Shown: one piece after another, positions 5,810 through 6,064 of the stretch | Layout: each line of letters begins with the position of its first letter | Position numbering within the stretch: the first letter of the stretch is position 1 | Assembly: GCA_022360735.1 (NCBI GenBank) | Contig: JAKSCF010000527.1 | Span: 1-6,064 of the forward strand | DNA length: 6,064 bases | Source of the DNA: Clostridia bacterium | GTDB taxonomy: Bacteria; Bacillota_A; Clostridia; Peptostreptococcales; JAAYPU01 | Reading direction: 5' to 3' | The notes under the pieces: generated by a model | What the model was told of the DNA's origin: nothing | What the model saw: the letters and a program-made list of their open reading frames with translations, nothing else | Database searches by the model: none | Made by a program: the position numbers and the translations under genes

Positions 5810-6064
5810 ATTATGAGGAAGCCCGTTTAACTTTTTTAGGAAAAATGAACAAAGAACAACGTTTGAACTGTGCTCAAGTGTTGACTCTCATCTTTAAAGA
5901 TCATATTGAGGAATTAAATGACACAGTGGAGCAGTTAAAAAAATACGGACATGGCCGTGCACCAGACGGGGAGTGCGGAATAGTTTATGCAGGCCGGCAA
6001 ATACTGATCAAAAACGGCTTACAGGAAAAAGTACCTGAATTTGTTGAGCATTTTGTTGAAATTG
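5806..6064 (+). CDS. C_GCAxxG_C_C-type redox protein, partial (cut by window end)
   Basis: ATG 5806 overlaps the stop of the preceding gene (ATGA) and has an ideal AGGAGG (5794-5799) six bases upstream. That site favours this start over ATG 5802, which meets a stop after four codons. Eighty-six codons are visible and remain open at the window edge. RLNCAQVLTLIF (19-30) and HGRAPDGECGIVYAGRQIL (49-67) fit the NCAQ and G.GRAPGG.CGALYAA motifs of the C_GCAxxG_C_C family, small putative redox proteins with conserved Cys (here Cys22 and Cys57) sometimes encoded beside membrane or transport genes. The further Cys residues expected near the C-terminus would lie outside the window. No signal peptide, so probably cytosolic. 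The substrate or partner is unknown. Confidence 0.6.
   Translation, partial: MNYEEARLTFLGKMNKEQRLNCAQVLTLIFKDHIEELNDTVEQLKKYGHGRAPDGECGIVYAGRQILIKNGLQEKVPEFVEHFVEI

Overview
The window is AT-rich DNA (a visual impression; GC was not counted) from what looks like a Gram-negative bacterium. It encodes a secreted periplasmic binding protein with a classical signal peptide and a two-pass membrane hybrid histidine kinase. The kinase's phospho-acceptor region resembles enzymes common in spirochaetes and Desulfobacterota-like bacteria, but the taxon cannot be fixed from this sequence. There are no rRNA or tRNA genes and no CRISPR array.

Left part (1-2112): an accessory, decayed region. Positions 1-223 (minus strand) are a second, N-terminally truncated copy of the binding-protein gene that lies intact at 2317-3060. 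It is joined directly to the first ~70 codons of a broken IS110-type transposase (224-444). Next comes a short stretch with two perfect inverted repeats and a good -35 box (475-521). After it, plus-strand coding remnants interrupted by frameshifts and stops (521-1288) end just before two small intact genes. These two (1298-1636 and 1668-2054) look like immunity proteins of polymorphic-toxin systems, one Imm30-like and one Imm10-like. A strong intrinsic terminator (2081-2112) closes the cassette. I read this as the remains of a contact-dependent toxin locus that kept its immunity genes and lost its toxin.

Middle (2113-2316): a short intergenic stretch with a symmetric hairpin that could terminate transcription from either side, and a GC-richer patch of small hairpins unlike the surrounding DNA.

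Right part (2317-6064): more ordinary gene content. A periplasmic solute-binding protein (minus) is divergently arranged with a 749-aa hybrid histidine kinase/receiver (plus), with about 160 bp between them. No transporter permease or ATPase is present, so the binding protein may be a sensory partner of the kinase rather than a transporter subunit. After a near-consensus promoter (5489-5517) comes a two-gene operon: a small membrane protein of a type often annotated 'RND transporter', and a translationally coupled C_GCAxxG_C_C-type redox protein that runs off the window end.
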